The notes beneath the pieces are model-generated. The model searched no databases, was not told where the DNA came from, and saw only the letters and a program-made list of their open reading frames with translations. A program made the position numbers and the translations under genes. Source: a virus. Taken from it: DNA of 34,648 nucleotides. The stretch covers positions 1-34,648 of the IMG/VR virus record IMGVR_UViG_3300044630_000279. One strand, given 5' to 3'. Positions 19,851 to 29,098 of this stretch are shown here, one piece after another. How positions within the stretch are numbered: the stretch's first letter is position 1; each line of letters begins with the position of its first letter.

Positions 19851-20736
19851 TCTCTTGCTCCATGTTGATTGCTTCTATGATCTGTTGATTCTGTATCGTG
19901 TATGCTTGTGTTAGTAACTGCATACTCATAACAATCCCAAACCCAGGCACGAGTTCCTTTGATTTCGGAAGCTCTTGTTTTTGGTCTGGCTTCGCTTCTG
20001 TACTTGCGGTTGTTCTCGATGCGGGCTGTGATTCTTGTCTGCTTTCTGTCTTGACTTCCGTCTTGGTTTCTTGACGCACCGAAGTAGTCACCTCTGGCAT
20101 CTGAGTCTGCGCAAAATCCATTGGCACAATTACAGGTTCTATTGGTATGACTGGTGCATTGATGGGATTCAATGGACTTGTCACACTGAGTGGACTTGTC
20201 GGACTGATTGGATTTGTTGGATTGTCCATCGACTTGACACAACTGTTGGTAACTTGAATCCAAGAACCAAACGCTGGAGTCGAGTATGGATCTGAGCATG
20301 TCGAAGTTCTTTGCTCTAGTATTGATCCAGTGTATCCAGCTTCGCATGCTAGTGTCCTTTGTTCTGTAGCTTCGAAACAAGTTGGCGGATCTTGTGTGCA
20401 ATTATCTGACGTAGTTGTCCAAGAAGTCCAAGTGCTTGAGCTACAAGCATAGGAACGACTCTGATTAACCACGCCACTATAGTGCGGTAGAGGGCAACTA
20501 AGCGATTGATACTCCACTGTATCGGTGCAGACTGGCTGAATGTATGGAGCGCAGATAGGATCATCTGGCCTATACGGACACCATGCTGTAGCAAGCGCTG
20601 TAGCATCGTCAATGCCATGGCACTGTAAGTTACTAACCCAGCCTTGAGTTGTTGGAACATATGTGCAATACCATGCATAGATTGGGTTACTCCACAGGAG
20701 TATTAGGAATAAGAGGGAGCGTATAGGTAGAACCAT
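19708..20736 (-). CDS. Secreted Cys-rich protein with thrombospondin-like repeats
   Basis: 342 residues from the ATG at 20736, chosen because GAGAAA precedes it and because the 14 codons upstream lack a ribosome site. MVLPIRSLLFLILLWSNPIYA is a signal peptide. Next comes a Cys-rich domain with two repeats of a WTSW...C and GSWIQVTNSC type (TACEAGYTG, STCSDPY), then a Pro/Thr/Ser linker and a Gln/Glu/Lys/Thr-rich part. The end is hydrophilic (NPIQRFDFDN). Such repeats are usual in surface adhesins. In a phage it could act on the host envelope, but the function is unknown. Confidence 0.7.
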   Translation of the reverse strand: MVLPIRSLLFLILLWSNPIYAWYCTYVPTTQGWVSNLQCHGIDDATALATAWCPYRPDDPICAPYIQPVCTDTVEYQSLSCPLPHYSGVVNQSRSYACSSSTWTSWTTTSDNCTQDPPTCFEATEQRTLACEAGYTGSILEQRTSTCSDPYSTPAFGSWIQVTNSCVKSMDNPTNPISPTSPLSVTSPLNPINAPVIPIEPVIVPMDFAQTQMPEVTTSVRQETKTEVKTESRQESQPASRTTASTEAKPDQKQELPKSKELVPGFGIVMSMQLLTQAYTIQNQQIIEAINMEQENDYAREQEVYLKLILADDLGDNLISASSYQWSSLLRDNPIQRFDFDN

Positions 20737-21178
20737 ATAGTTTCTCAAATCGTTTTGGATCTCTCTCATGCCATGCACGTTTAGCTGTGTAACCTAGTGA
20801 GCCACCAATAGGGCAAGGAGAGCCAGACATTTCCATAGCTTCCCAAACACGATTGTCTTGACACAATACTGATACTGCTGCTACCTTTAAGCCTAGGTCG
20901 TTAAGTGTCTTAGCTAGTTTAATACGCTCACAGTTTTCATCTGTGATAGTAGCGCCACCACTGATAGAGAACATGCCTGTGTTAGCACCACCAGATACAC
21001 CAGACTTACACATGTCATTAGAGAAGCCAGACATGGATGGGGCCATGGCACTAGGCACTGGCATCCCTTTGTTATTGATCGTTGTTGTATCAGCATGAGC
21101 ATCCATAGATAATGCGAGTAACATACCGACAGACATGCCAAAAATTAATGCTATAAGGTTTCTTAATGTTTGCATCAT
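20687..21178 (-). CDS. Conserved exported phage protein
   Basis: 163 residues. A signal peptide (MMQTLRNLIALIFGMSVGML, cut after AHA) leads into DTTTINNKGMPVPSAMAPSM, then CKSGVSGG, DENCERIKLAKTLNDLGLKVAAVSVLCQD and GSPCPIGG. The DENCERIKLAKTL motif recurs in exported proteins close to tail-fibre and lysis genes of podophages, with no assigned function. Four Cys could form two disulphides. It overlaps the next gene by 50 nt and the previous one by an ATGA quartet. Confidence 0.7.
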   Translation of the reverse strand: MMQTLRNLIALIFGMSVGMLLALSMDAHADTTTINNKGMPVPSAMAPSMSGFSNDMCKSGVSGGANTGMFSISGGATITDENCERIKLAKTLNDLGLKVAAVSVLCQDNRVWEAMEMSGSPCPIGGSLGYTAKRAWHERDPKRFEKLYGSTYTLPLIPNTPVE

Positions 21179-21333
21179 TTCATTCCATTAGTAAGTAGAT
21201 AAACAATGATGAAGCCAGCAGTGCCAATGAGGATCTGCTCTAAGCGTTTAAGCCTAGCATTGATTTGCTCATAACGAATGGCACATACTTCCTCGTGTGT
21301 GCTTAGTCTTGATTCTACGTCAGGCTTAACCAT
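21175..21333 (-). CDS. Small helical membrane protein, XhlA-like layout
   Basis: 52 residues from the ATG at 21333. A helix (ESRLSTHEEVCAIRYEQINARLKRLEQIL) is followed by a C-terminal membrane span (IGTAGFIIVYLLTNG). The HEEVCAIRYEQIN pattern is common in short phage proteins next to holins, with a layout like XhlA accessory proteins. Function is inferred from layout only. Confidence 0.7.
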   Translation of the reverse strand: MVKPDVESRLSTHEEVCAIRYEQINARLKRLEQILIGTAGFIIVYLLTNGMK

Positions 21334-21345
21334 TGCTTTTCTTTC

Positions 21346-21510
21346 TTATTTTTCTTCAGAAGTTTCAGTAGGTTTTTCTACTTGTTGGTCTGCTTGTTGT
21401 TTGATTTTGACCACTAAATTCCATGCACCAGTTTTAGTAGGAAGCTCACCTAATACACCTAGTAATCCGTTTACTTCTTCTACTGTTAAAACTAAATTGA
21501 TTTCTTGCAT
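21346..21510 (-). CDS. Small conserved phage protein, 54 residues
   Basis: MQEINLVLTVEEVNGLLGVL, then GELPTKTGAWNLVVKIKQQ and a Glu/Gln/Pro tail. This short type (LxVEExNxILxxLGxLP, then a helix) is found after tail-fibre genes in many podo- and siphophages, with unknown function. ATG at 21508-21510 is preceded by AGGAGT. It is tightly packed between the small membrane protein and the next gene. Confidence 0.7.
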   Translation of the reverse strand: MQEINLVLTVEEVNGLLGVLGELPTKTGAWNLVVKIKQQADQQVEKPTETSEEK

Positions 21511-21522
21511 AACTACTCCTAA

Positions 21523-21837
21523 TTAAAATGGTAATGGTGGATTAACTACAGTTGGGTTTTTCTTTTCATCTATCTGTGCTTGTACACTAGCTTCTGTTTC
21601 ATCTTTGTCTACAGACGCCCATACCCAGTCTAATACTTGGTCTTTAGTTAAGTCTGCATAAGCTGTGTAAGGTGCGTCAGGCTCTAGTGTAACACCTGCT
21701 GAACCGTAAGATGAACCTGTAGCTTCACCGTCTACACCTTCTAGTGTCCAATGAACTGTAAATACTACGTCTTGTTTGCCATCTTTTTCAGGATAAGCGT
21801 TGAGTTGATTGATGTTCCAGTTAAATGTTGTTGCCAT
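21523..21837 (-). CDS. Conserved phage protein, DUF7936-like
   Basis: 104 residues. FNWNINQLNAYP, VFTVHWTLEGVDGEATGSSYGS, then YADLTKDQVLDWVWASV and the end AQIDEKKNPTVVNPPLPF make a pattern I recall from proteins beside tail fibres in podo- and cyanophages. The role is not established. It may aid fibre assembly, which is inference from position right after the fibre gene. Confidence 0.65.
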   Translation of the reverse strand: MATTFNWNINQLNAYPEKDGKQDVVFTVHWTLEGVDGEATGSSYGSAGVTLEPDAPYTAYADLTKDQVLDWVWASVDKDETEASVQAQIDEKKNPTVVNPPLPF

Positions 21838-21856
21838 TTTATTTTCCTTATTTAAA

Positions 21857-24800
21857 TTAACAAGCCATTAGTACACAAGGCACACAGTAAGAATTATCTG
21901 CATATGTGCAAGTTACATGATTTGAAGTTACTTTAGCGATTGTCTTAGAACGAACAATATCATCGCCTTGTGGTTTAGCGGTGCCGTCACCAGCCGACAT
22001 TAAGAAATCACCTTTTTGAACTGCAACACCTTCTGCAATGCGGATAATCATATCGCCTGTCATAGCCACATTCATATCATCAGATTGGCATTGTTCGTCA
22101 AAAGTCCAATTTACAAACACACCAGCCACATTAGTATCGCCTTCAACATTGGATACTTTCATTTTGTTTAGTTGTTCATTTGGTAGTGTTTCACCATCTT
22201 TGACCCAAACGCACATATCATCAAGGTTAGTAAGAACTGTGCCTTTTAGAATGGTGTCATCTTTAGAGTTGTCAAGTAATTGCGACCAACGGGCTAAGTG
22301 ACCGCCATTGTAGGAAACAGTAGTTCCTGATACAGAAATAGAGCCTTCTTCTGTGGTTGCTTGTTGTAAAGAAACAAGAGTTCCATCGTTTGTCAGTCTA
22401 TTAACAATAAGAGGAACATCTGCATTTCTTGTATGATAAGCAAGACCATCTGCTCCAAGACCTGTTCCTTTTACGCTTGTAGAATAGCTTGTAGTCCCTA
22501 CCAACAAATTACCACTAGAGTCTATACGCATACGTTCTGATGCTGTTCCATTTCCACCTGTTTGAAATGCTAGACCATTAGACTGTTGTTGAATGCGACA
22601 ATCATAATCTTCTGCTGTAGATGATTTAAAATCAATAAAAGGTGCAGCATCAGTTCTTGCTATTTCAATATTACCATCAGTATTTAATCTAACTTCTTGA
22701 GTACCACCATCATAAGCAGCAATTGCTCCACGAACATCTAGTTTTGTTGAAGCTAAAACACTACTCGTACCAATCCCTACATTACCACTAGAGTCTATAC
22801 GCATACGTTCTGTGCCAGCCTCTCCTGTTCCAGAGGTTAAAGCTCCAGCAGTTCCAGAAGGCGTGGTGTAAAAAGCTAACCCAGTAGGAGCTGAGGTATT
22901 TGAGTAAGTTCCCTCTGTAACACCAGCTATCTGTGAACCATAAACAATGTTTGCATCCGTACCATCATAACTGCCACCAAACGCAACCCTACCCACCGCC
23001 ATTCCATTGGTAAGAGCGGCGGGGGCGGTGTTTACTCTAGCTATCAAAACACCTCCACCAAACGAGGAAGAGATATTTGCATCATAGCGTCTACCAACAG
23101 CTTCGTAGTTAGCTTGGTTGGAATTAACTGTACCCGCTAATAGTCTTATGCCGCCATAAGCATTTGTACCAGCTGTTGATTGAATAGTTAATTTTGGAGT
23201 GATTGCAGGACTACTTGTACCAATCCCTACATTACCACTAGAGTCGATACGCATACGTTCTGTATCAAATGTACGCAATGCTAGTGGATGATTAGTACGA
23301 GTTCCTACATAACCAATATTGCCAGCACCCATAATTTCTACTGTTGTTGATGTGAATGCAGAAGACGCCTGTATAAAACCAATGTCTGAACCTTTAACTT
23401 CTAATCCACGATAGGTAGAGCCAAAATTACTTACAGAAGTAGTACCAATCCCTACATTACCAGATGTATCTATTCTCATGCGTTCAGAACCGTTAGTATA
23501 GAATGTCATTGGTAGGTATGTGCCTGTGCCATTTATAGCATTTCTAAATGAAGACTCTGTGGATAATGCTAATACTTGAGTTGCACTAGTATTTGCAGGG
23601 TCATTCGTATTAAATGCTTGGAATGATGATGTTGTAGATGTTCCGTTAGGTATAGCATTTATAGCAGTATTACCGTTAGTTGTACTAGTCTGAAACGCAA
23701 CACGATTAGCTACAGTAGCATTACTAAAGTCACCAGTAATACGTCTATCTGAACCAGTAATAGCTAAGTTTCCATTAACATCAAGAGACTGCGTTGGCGT
23801 AGCTGTACCAATACCTAACCTATTATTAGTATCATCCCAAAAGAAGTTAGCATTGTCTTGTGAGTAAACACCAGATGCACCTGAGAATAGGACTGAACCA
23901 GCAGTAAACGCTGTAGATGTTCCTGTACCACCATTACCTACAGCTAATGTGCCACCTAAAGTGACAGCGCCAGTTGTTGCGGTATTTGGAGTAAAGCCTG
24001 TGCTTCCAGCACTAAAGCTAGTAACTGATCCAGAGATACTAAATGCAGCAGCATCCCATGCAGATCCATTCCATACATATAATTGACTTGCCGTAGTGTT
24101 GTAATATAAAGCACCAGTTAATAAAGCATTACCATCATTGTCTACGCTAGGAGCAGATGATTTAGATCCAAGGTATCTATCATCAAAAGCATCATAACTA
24201 GCAGCTGCATTAGTAGCACTTGTTGCTGCATTAGTAGCACTTGTTGCTGCATTAGTTGCTGATGTAGAAGCATTGCTTGCAGATGTCGCTGCATTGCCAG
24301 CCTGTGTGCTTGCAGATGTCGCAAAGCCAGATGCACTTGTTGCACTTGTAGATGCGTTACTAGCAGAAGTAGCTGCATTAGAAGCTTGTGTTGTAGCAGT
24401 AGTTGCACTATTGGCTGCATTGGTAGCTGATGTTGAAGCTGATGATGCTGAGCTTGCAGCATTCGTAGCAGATGTGCTTGCGTTACTTGCTTGTGTTGAA
24501 GCTGTTGTTGCTGATCCACTTGCAGCAGATGCACTTGATGCAGCATTGCTTGCACTTGTTGAAGCATTTGATGCTTGAGTAGATGCAGTCGATGCGCTAG
24601 TAGAAGCATTGCTTGCTTGGGTAGTTGCAGTAGAAGCAGAAGCGGCAGCGTTAGTAGCGCTTGTTGAAGCAGCACTAGCACTAGCAGCAGCATTTGTAGC
24701 TGATGTTCCAGCAGCCGCAGCGTCTACAACTAAAGACCATTTAGCTACGTCAGCATTACTTGATATAGGTTGTGATCCTGTAGATGTATGTGCAGAAATA

Positions 24801-25375
24801 CAAATATAGATATTGCTATTAGATGTATCTTTAACAATATCTTGTAATACATAAGCTACGCTTGCAGACCAATTACCTTTGTATGCGCCTAATGAGTCTA
24901 CAGCTTGTGGGTTACCAGTAGAATTAAATGATAGAAATTTATTAGCACGCGTTGTATTGGCTGGCAACGTCATGTCAATAGATGTAGGATCTGTTACAGG
25001 CGCTTTAATAGAACGCTCTGCTGTTTCAGCAATTTGCTGAATAAAGATTGTTTCTGAATCTAGTTCTGTATTAAGTGTGTTAGCAAAGAAGTCGCCACCA
25101 GTTACAAAGTCTGTTGAACGCTGAATAGCTCTAGCACCTACAATAGTAATACGATCAGCGCCTGTAGCAGCTACCACTAATGTGACTGATCCTTGACCAG
25201 TAGTTCCGCTAATGGTTACAGTGTAGTCTGTGGTTAATGTAAGAAGTGTAGTATTCTTGTATACTGCGATATCTGTATTTACTAATATGGGGAATGAAAA
25301 GGCATAAGGCCCCACACCCGCAGATCCAGTGTATACGATTCGTCTTGCTACGTTTGTTATTGCATAATCAGCCAT
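21857..25375 (-). CDS. Tail fibre protein
   Basis: 1172 residues. The first 140 residues form the T7-type tail-fibre attachment domain (RRIVYTGSAGVGPYAFSFP, VGARAIQRSTDF, ELDSETIFIQQIAETAERSI). Residues about 215-395 are an Ala/Ser/Thr/Asn-rich heptad-like repeat (SATNAAAS, ASTQASNAST) that should form a long trimeric rod. The middle holds several ERMRIDSSGNVGIGT repeats of beta-helix type. The end (LARWSQLLDNSKDDTILKGTVL, DDMCVW) is a conserved fibre C-terminal domain and probably includes the receptor contact. It follows internal virion genes, as in T7. Confidence 0.92.
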   Translation of the reverse strand: MADYAITNVARRIVYTGSAGVGPYAFSFPILVNTDIAVYKNTTLLTLTTDYTVTISGTTGQGSVTLVVAATGADRITIVGARAIQRSTDFVTGGDFFANTLNTELDSETIFIQQIAETAERSIKAPVTDPTSIDMTLPANTTRANKFLSFNSTGNPQAVDSLGAYKGNWSASVAYVLQDIVKDTSNSNIYICISAHTSTGSQPISSNADVAKWSLVVDAAAAGTSATNAAASASAASTSATNAAASASTATTQASNASTSASTASTQASNASTSASNAASSASAASGSATTASTQASNASTSATNAASSASSASTSATNAANSATTATTQASNAATSASNASTSATSASGFATSASTQAGNAATSASNASTSATNAATSATNAATSATNAAASYDAFDDRYLGSKSSAPSVDNDGNALLTGALYYNTTASQLYVWNGSAWDAAAFSISGSVTSFSAGSTGFTPNTATTGAVTLGGTLAVGNGGTGTSTAFTAGSVLFSGASGVYSQDNANFFWDDTNNRLGIGTATPTQSLDVNGNLAITGSDRRITGDFSNATVANRVAFQTSTTNGNTAINAIPNGTSTTSSFQAFNTNDPANTSATQVLALSTESSFRNAINGTGTYLPMTFYTNGSERMRIDTSGNVGIGTTSVSNFGSTYRGLEVKGSDIGFIQASSAFTSTTVEIMGAGNIGYVGTRTNHPLALRTFDTERMRIDSSGNVGIGTSSPAITPKLTIQSTAGTNAYGGIRLLAGTVNSNQANYEAVGRRYDANISSSFGGGVLIARVNTAPAALTNGMAVGRVAFGGSYDGTDANIVYGSQIAGVTEGTYSNTSAPTGLAFYTTPSGTAGALTSGTGEAGTERMRIDSSGNVGIGTSSVLASTKLDVRGAIAAYDGGTQEVRLNTDGNIEIARTDAAPFIDFKSSTAEDYDCRIQQQSNGLAFQTGGNGTASERMRIDSSGNLLVGTTSYSTSVKGTGLGADGLAYHTRNADVPLIVNRLTNDGTLVSLQQATTEEGSISVSGTTVSYNGGHLARWSQLLDNSKDDTILKGTVLTNLDDMCVWVKDGETLPNEQLNKMKVSNVEGDTNVAGVFVNWTFDEQCQSDDMNVAMTGDMIIRIAEGVAVQKGDFLMSAGDGTAKPQGDDIVRSKTIAKVTSNHVTCTYADNSYCVPCVLMAC
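22506..23263 (-). repeat. Direct DNA repeats inside the fibre gene
   Basis: A 47-base unit covering the ERMRIDSSGNVGIGTS codons occurs at 22767-22813 and 23217-23263 with one mismatch. A shorter copy lies at 22506-22544 and a diverged one near 23440-23490. Homologous recombination between copies would delete or swap whole beta-repeat modules. Confidence 0.75.
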
Positions 25376-25377
25376 CT

Positions 25378-28300
25378 TTAATCCCCTATGTACCTCATTA
25401 CTTCTGTTTCAGAATTGAATCTACCTTCTTTAATTTTCTTTGTGTTCTCTATTTTCTTACGCAACTCAGGATCATTCATCATTAATTCCTGTTCAGCAGC
25501 ACTGTAAAACTGACTAATAACATGATTAATTGCATCAGCCTTCTCTTTGCGAGTCAAAGAGCTATTTTTGGTTAATATGTTTTCAGACAATTCTAACACT
25601 TGCTTCTCTAATCTACCACCCTTTGTAGCAAAATTTATCAAATTATTTTGTTGGGTAGCAGTTAATCTAACACCTTGAATTGTTTGTGGTACTTTAGGTG
25701 GCTGTACACCATGCTCAGCCAATACAATATATCCATTAGGTATCTTGCCCTCAGAGGTTTTAAATGGTCCCCATATGTCATATAGGTTACCCTTACCATT
25801 CTTCATGGTTTCTCCAGTCAATGGATCACGTGCATAAGGCAATGATTCACTGCAACTTGGATTAGCAGCACATACTGTACGTATAGCTTTAGACCAACCA
25901 TCTACAGCAGATTGAAGCCCTGGATCTAACTTAGATTCCATTCTTTCTGGAGCTATGTTGCTTCTTTGTGGATGCACCATATTTTCAAGGTTACGCTTAA
26001 ACCCACTCCATGCCCCACCTACCATTCTTCTTTCGCCATCTATAGTCGCTGGTACACCAGTAGGAATACCTTGAGCTATATATTGTCCATATTCATTAGA
26101 TGCATTTTTCATAATGTCATATAATAGATCTGCACCATCATCAGCGCGAGATGTAAATATCTTAGTAAACTTAGCCATACCTTGTAGCAATGGATGCTCA
26201 GATACATAGTCATGTCCAGCCATAGCAACACCCATAGCTAATCCATCCATTTCACCATCTTTAGGATTAAGGTATGCGTATTCTGCTGTTGTAGCAGACA
26301 TAGCTACTAAAATAGATATTGGCTCAATGCCTTCATAAGAGATATATATCTTGTCCTTAGTAACGCTAACATTAGTAATCTTCTTAAACATCTCAATCTT
26401 TTCTTTGCTTAACTCTCCAGCATTAAAGACTGTAGCAAATGGAAGCCATCCAGTTCTTATCAAAGCTTGACGATCTTCCCATCTATATGGTCCAGCCCCA
26501 GTAAGTCTGCCATTCATGGTTTGTGTTCCCATGGCATACATAAAACCAGTACCAACAGCCACTTTAGATATGGCTAAATCTCTATGCTTACCACCCTTAT
26601 TCCAATTCTTATAAAATCTTGGAGTTAAAAAGAATGTAAATGGGGTTCTCTCTGATGCTGCACCAATGACATTAGATGTGGTGCGCATAAATGGCATAAA
26701 GAGTTTCATTAATGGATTATTAGTAATGTTCTCAATAGTCTTTAAACTACCAGTTAATGGCTGTGTACTTGTAACATATCGACCAAAGTCCAATCCTTCT
26801 TGAATCATATCTTCAGTAGGATTCTGTAATAGTTCTTCTCTATGTTTTGCTGCTTGTTCAATAGCACTAGGTCTATCCATGCCATCTTCAATCAAAGACT
26901 TGAGCATCTTTTCTTCTTCACCAGCAGCTTGCATTTCAATAGAACGCCAATAATGCAATGTCTTAACAAAGTCATCTTCTGACTGTAAGATGCGTCCACT
27001 GATTGTTACTGCATTGCCCATGTATTGAATACCGTTAGATACATGTTTATAATCTGGTCCAAGGTCATAAGTAAATGCTTGTCTGCCAGGACGACTAATC
27101 TCAGCTTTAGTATACGGATCTATTGTTTTATTATGTCTAAATGAATCCCACATAGCAGAAAATGATTTAGTCCAATATGAGCTATTAAACTTAGCATTAA
27201 CCATAGCTTCGCTAAGTAATATACGTTCTGTATCTTTTTGAGAATCCCATAATGTAGTTCTTAATTTGCCAACGCCTACACCAACAAAGCGTTCTGGAAT
27301 ATCAAATCCTGATAATGCAGCAGAACCAGTAATATTTCTAATATGAGTCTTAACGCCAGATACTAAGCCTGTAACATATGTTGTAGGTATAATTTCTATC
27401 AAGCGCCTACCTACTGATGTTTCTATAGCAGAAGCCATCTCAGTACGTTTTGCTCTATCTGATGTAGCAACATACTTTTCTGCAAATTCTAGTATTTTGT
27501 TAGTACCACCATTTTCTTCAATAGCCATTTCAATAAGCTCAGCCTGAGCCTTACTTGGTTTCCTAGCTTGACTTAATACACCTAGTGTTCTAGCTACATC
27601 TACTTGTTGCTTCTTTATTTGTCTAGCTAACATACCCTCTAAAGCCACTGCTTGTCTAAACTGAATAAGCAAGTTCTTGTTATAAGAATTGGTACGTTTT
27701 AGATTAACAATTTGTTGTCCTAAATCATAAGCACGTTTGCTTACTGTAGTCATAAAATGGAATTGCTTATAGAACTCATATGGGTCAGCAATTGTTTTAG
27801 TGTTAGGATCAATGTTGTATTTAGGGTCAGTCATCTTCTCAATAAACTCTTGAGAGTAAACTGGTTGTTCTCTTAATGTATACTCAGGTACTTTTGTACC
27901 GTTCTTTTGAGCAGTCTTAGCTTCGCCAGAGATCCATTTCTCTGCCTCAACTTTGTCCCCAAATATTCTAATAGCATTATCACCTGACAATACTGCATAT
28001 TCAGGCTTGTTAAATTCATCAGCAATTTGTTTGTATGAAATCTTTTTGTATTTATTAAGTCCATCTATTTGTGCTAATGTTTCTATTTGCTGTTTAATGC
28101 CATCTTCACTATCAATCATATCAAGATTGAATGTCATTTTAGGAGGCTTACCAGCCATTGGAGCTTTAGGAATTGTATCGAGTATGTCTTGTTCTACAGC
28201 AGTGAGCTTAGTTTTCTTAAATACATTCTTCCAATTTAAAGCAGCAACATCAACTTTCTCAGTTTTAAATGCTGGATCTTCTGAGGACGTCATAATCGTA

Positions 28301-28482
28301 GAAGATTCTGAGTATGGTTTAGTTGTTTGTTTCTCAGTAGGAGGCAATAGATCATCTAACACATTGCCATACTTAAATTCAAACTCAGTAGGATCAGGTA
28401 TTTTAGTTCCGTCTGGACGAACAACAATCTCAGGTAAATCCGTAAGTTGATCTATACGTTTATCTAATGATTCATTAGCCAT
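25378..28482 (-). CDS. Large internal virion / DNA-ejection protein (gp16-like position)
   Basis: 1034 residues, the last internal virion gene before the fibre. The sequence is mostly helical and charged. The middle has hydrophobic parts (AVGTGFMYAMGTQTMNG, ISILVAMSATTAEYAY) that could enter the membrane, and SGVKTHIRNITGSAAL resembles a motif of large phage proteins tied to ejection. No lytic transglycosylase motif is clear. By order it corresponds to T7 gp16, which helps form the ejection conduit. Confidence 0.75.
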   Translation of the reverse strand: MANESLDKRIDQLTDLPEIVVRPDGTKIPDPTEFEFKYGNVLDDLLPPTEKQTTKPYSESSTIMTSSEDPAFKTEKVDVAALNWKNVFKKTKLTAVEQDILDTIPKAPMAGKPPKMTFNLDMIDSEDGIKQQIETLAQIDGLNKYKKISYKQIADEFNKPEYAVLSGDNAIRIFGDKVEAEKWISGEAKTAQKNGTKVPEYTLREQPVYSQEFIEKMTDPKYNIDPNTKTIADPYEFYKQFHFMTTVSKRAYDLGQQIVNLKRTNSYNKNLLIQFRQAVALEGMLARQIKKQQVDVARTLGVLSQARKPSKAQAELIEMAIEENGGTNKILEFAEKYVATSDRAKRTEMASAIETSVGRRLIEIIPTTYVTGLVSGVKTHIRNITGSAALSGFDIPERFVGVGVGKLRTTLWDSQKDTERILLSEAMVNAKFNSSYWTKSFSAMWDSFRHNKTIDPYTKAEISRPGRQAFTYDLGPDYKHVSNGIQYMGNAVTISGRILQSEDDFVKTLHYWRSIEMQAAGEEEKMLKSLIEDGMDRPSAIEQAAKHREELLQNPTEDMIQEGLDFGRYVTSTQPLTGSLKTIENITNNPLMKLFMPFMRTTSNVIGAASERTPFTFFLTPRFYKNWNKGGKHRDLAISKVAVGTGFMYAMGTQTMNGRLTGAGPYRWEDRQALIRTGWLPFATVFNAGELSKEKIEMFKKITNVSVTKDKIYISYEGIEPISILVAMSATTAEYAYLNPKDGEMDGLAMGVAMAGHDYVSEHPLLQGMAKFTKIFTSRADDGADLLYDIMKNASNEYGQYIAQGIPTGVPATIDGERRMVGGAWSGFKRNLENMVHPQRSNIAPERMESKLDPGLQSAVDGWSKAIRTVCAANPSCSESLPYARDPLTGETMKNGKGNLYDIWGPFKTSEGKIPNGYIVLAEHGVQPPKVPQTIQGVRLTATQQNNLINFATKGGRLEKQVLELSENILTKNSSLTRKEKADAINHVISQFYSAAEQELMMNDPELRKKIENTKKIKEGRFNSETEVMRYIGD

Positions 28483-28483
28483 C

Positions 28484-29098
28484 TTATTTTGCTACGCCTT
28501 TCACTAATTTTGACCCACCTTTAATAGCAGCTCCAGTTACCGCAAACTCAGGAGTTAAGCTTGTAACTAAACCCATTTCTTCAAATGGTTGTTGAATATT
28601 TGGCATGACACCTTGTAGCTCTTTAGCCACTGGTTGTTTAGACATAGGAGGTGTTTCGCCTATTAATTCTTTACGCATAGATTGCGTTTCTTCAATGGTT
28701 GGTAAATTTTCCAATGGAGCAAAAACAGAATCTTTAGGAATAGGTGTATTCATTCCCTCTACAAATTTCTGCATAACTCCCTTACCTTGCTCATTATTAA
28801 ACATATTGACTACACCCTTAATTAAATTAATAGTTTCTTTGGGCGATGCAATAGTTCCCTCAATAAATCCTACAGGAAGATTAATACCTAAGCTTTTAGC
28901 AGATTCCCAAATAGCTTTAAGGTTTGCGTCTGCTGGTGCTTCAAACTTAGAAATAGCTTGAGCCTTTTCTAAAGCAACTTTTTTATTGGTAGCAAGTAAT
29001 GGAGCATCTTTAATCTCTACCATTGCTATTTCTTCTGGAGCTGGCAACAATCCATTGGTATAATAATCCATATACCTTTGATCTAAATCTACCTTCAT
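28484..29098 (-). CDS. Hypothetical virion protein
   Basis: 204 residues. An N-terminal MDYYTNGLLPAPEEI and a middle SLGINLPVGFIEGTIASPKETINLI are followed by a Gly/Ala-rich end (EFAVTGAAIKGGSKLVKGVAK). The end could insert in a membrane. No family is recognised. It lies between the two large internal virion genes, overlapping the upstream one by four bases, so it is probably packaged or needed for ejection. Confidence 0.55.
   Translation of the reverse strand: MKVDLDQRYMDYYTNGLLPAPEEIAMVEIKDAPLLATNKKVALEKAQAISKFEAPADANLKAIWESAKSLGINLPVGFIEGTIASPKETINLIKGVVNMFNNEQGKGVMQKFVEGMNTPIPKDSVFAPLENLPTIEETQSMRKELIGETPPMSKQPVAKELQGVMPNIQQPFEEMGLVTSLTPEFAVTGAAIKGGSKLVKGVAK

Noticed and set aside
19847-20678. 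Two long minus-strand frames (184 and 109 codons) overlapping the secreted Cys-rich gene.
   Set aside because: They lie in other frames of a gene with signal peptide and clear repeats, have no good ribosome sites and show unlikely residue use.
24142-24809. Long frames on both strands in the Ala/Ser-rich part of the fibre gene.
   Set aside because: They are low-complexity shadows of the repeat codons (poly-Leu/Gln or poly-Ala/Val products).
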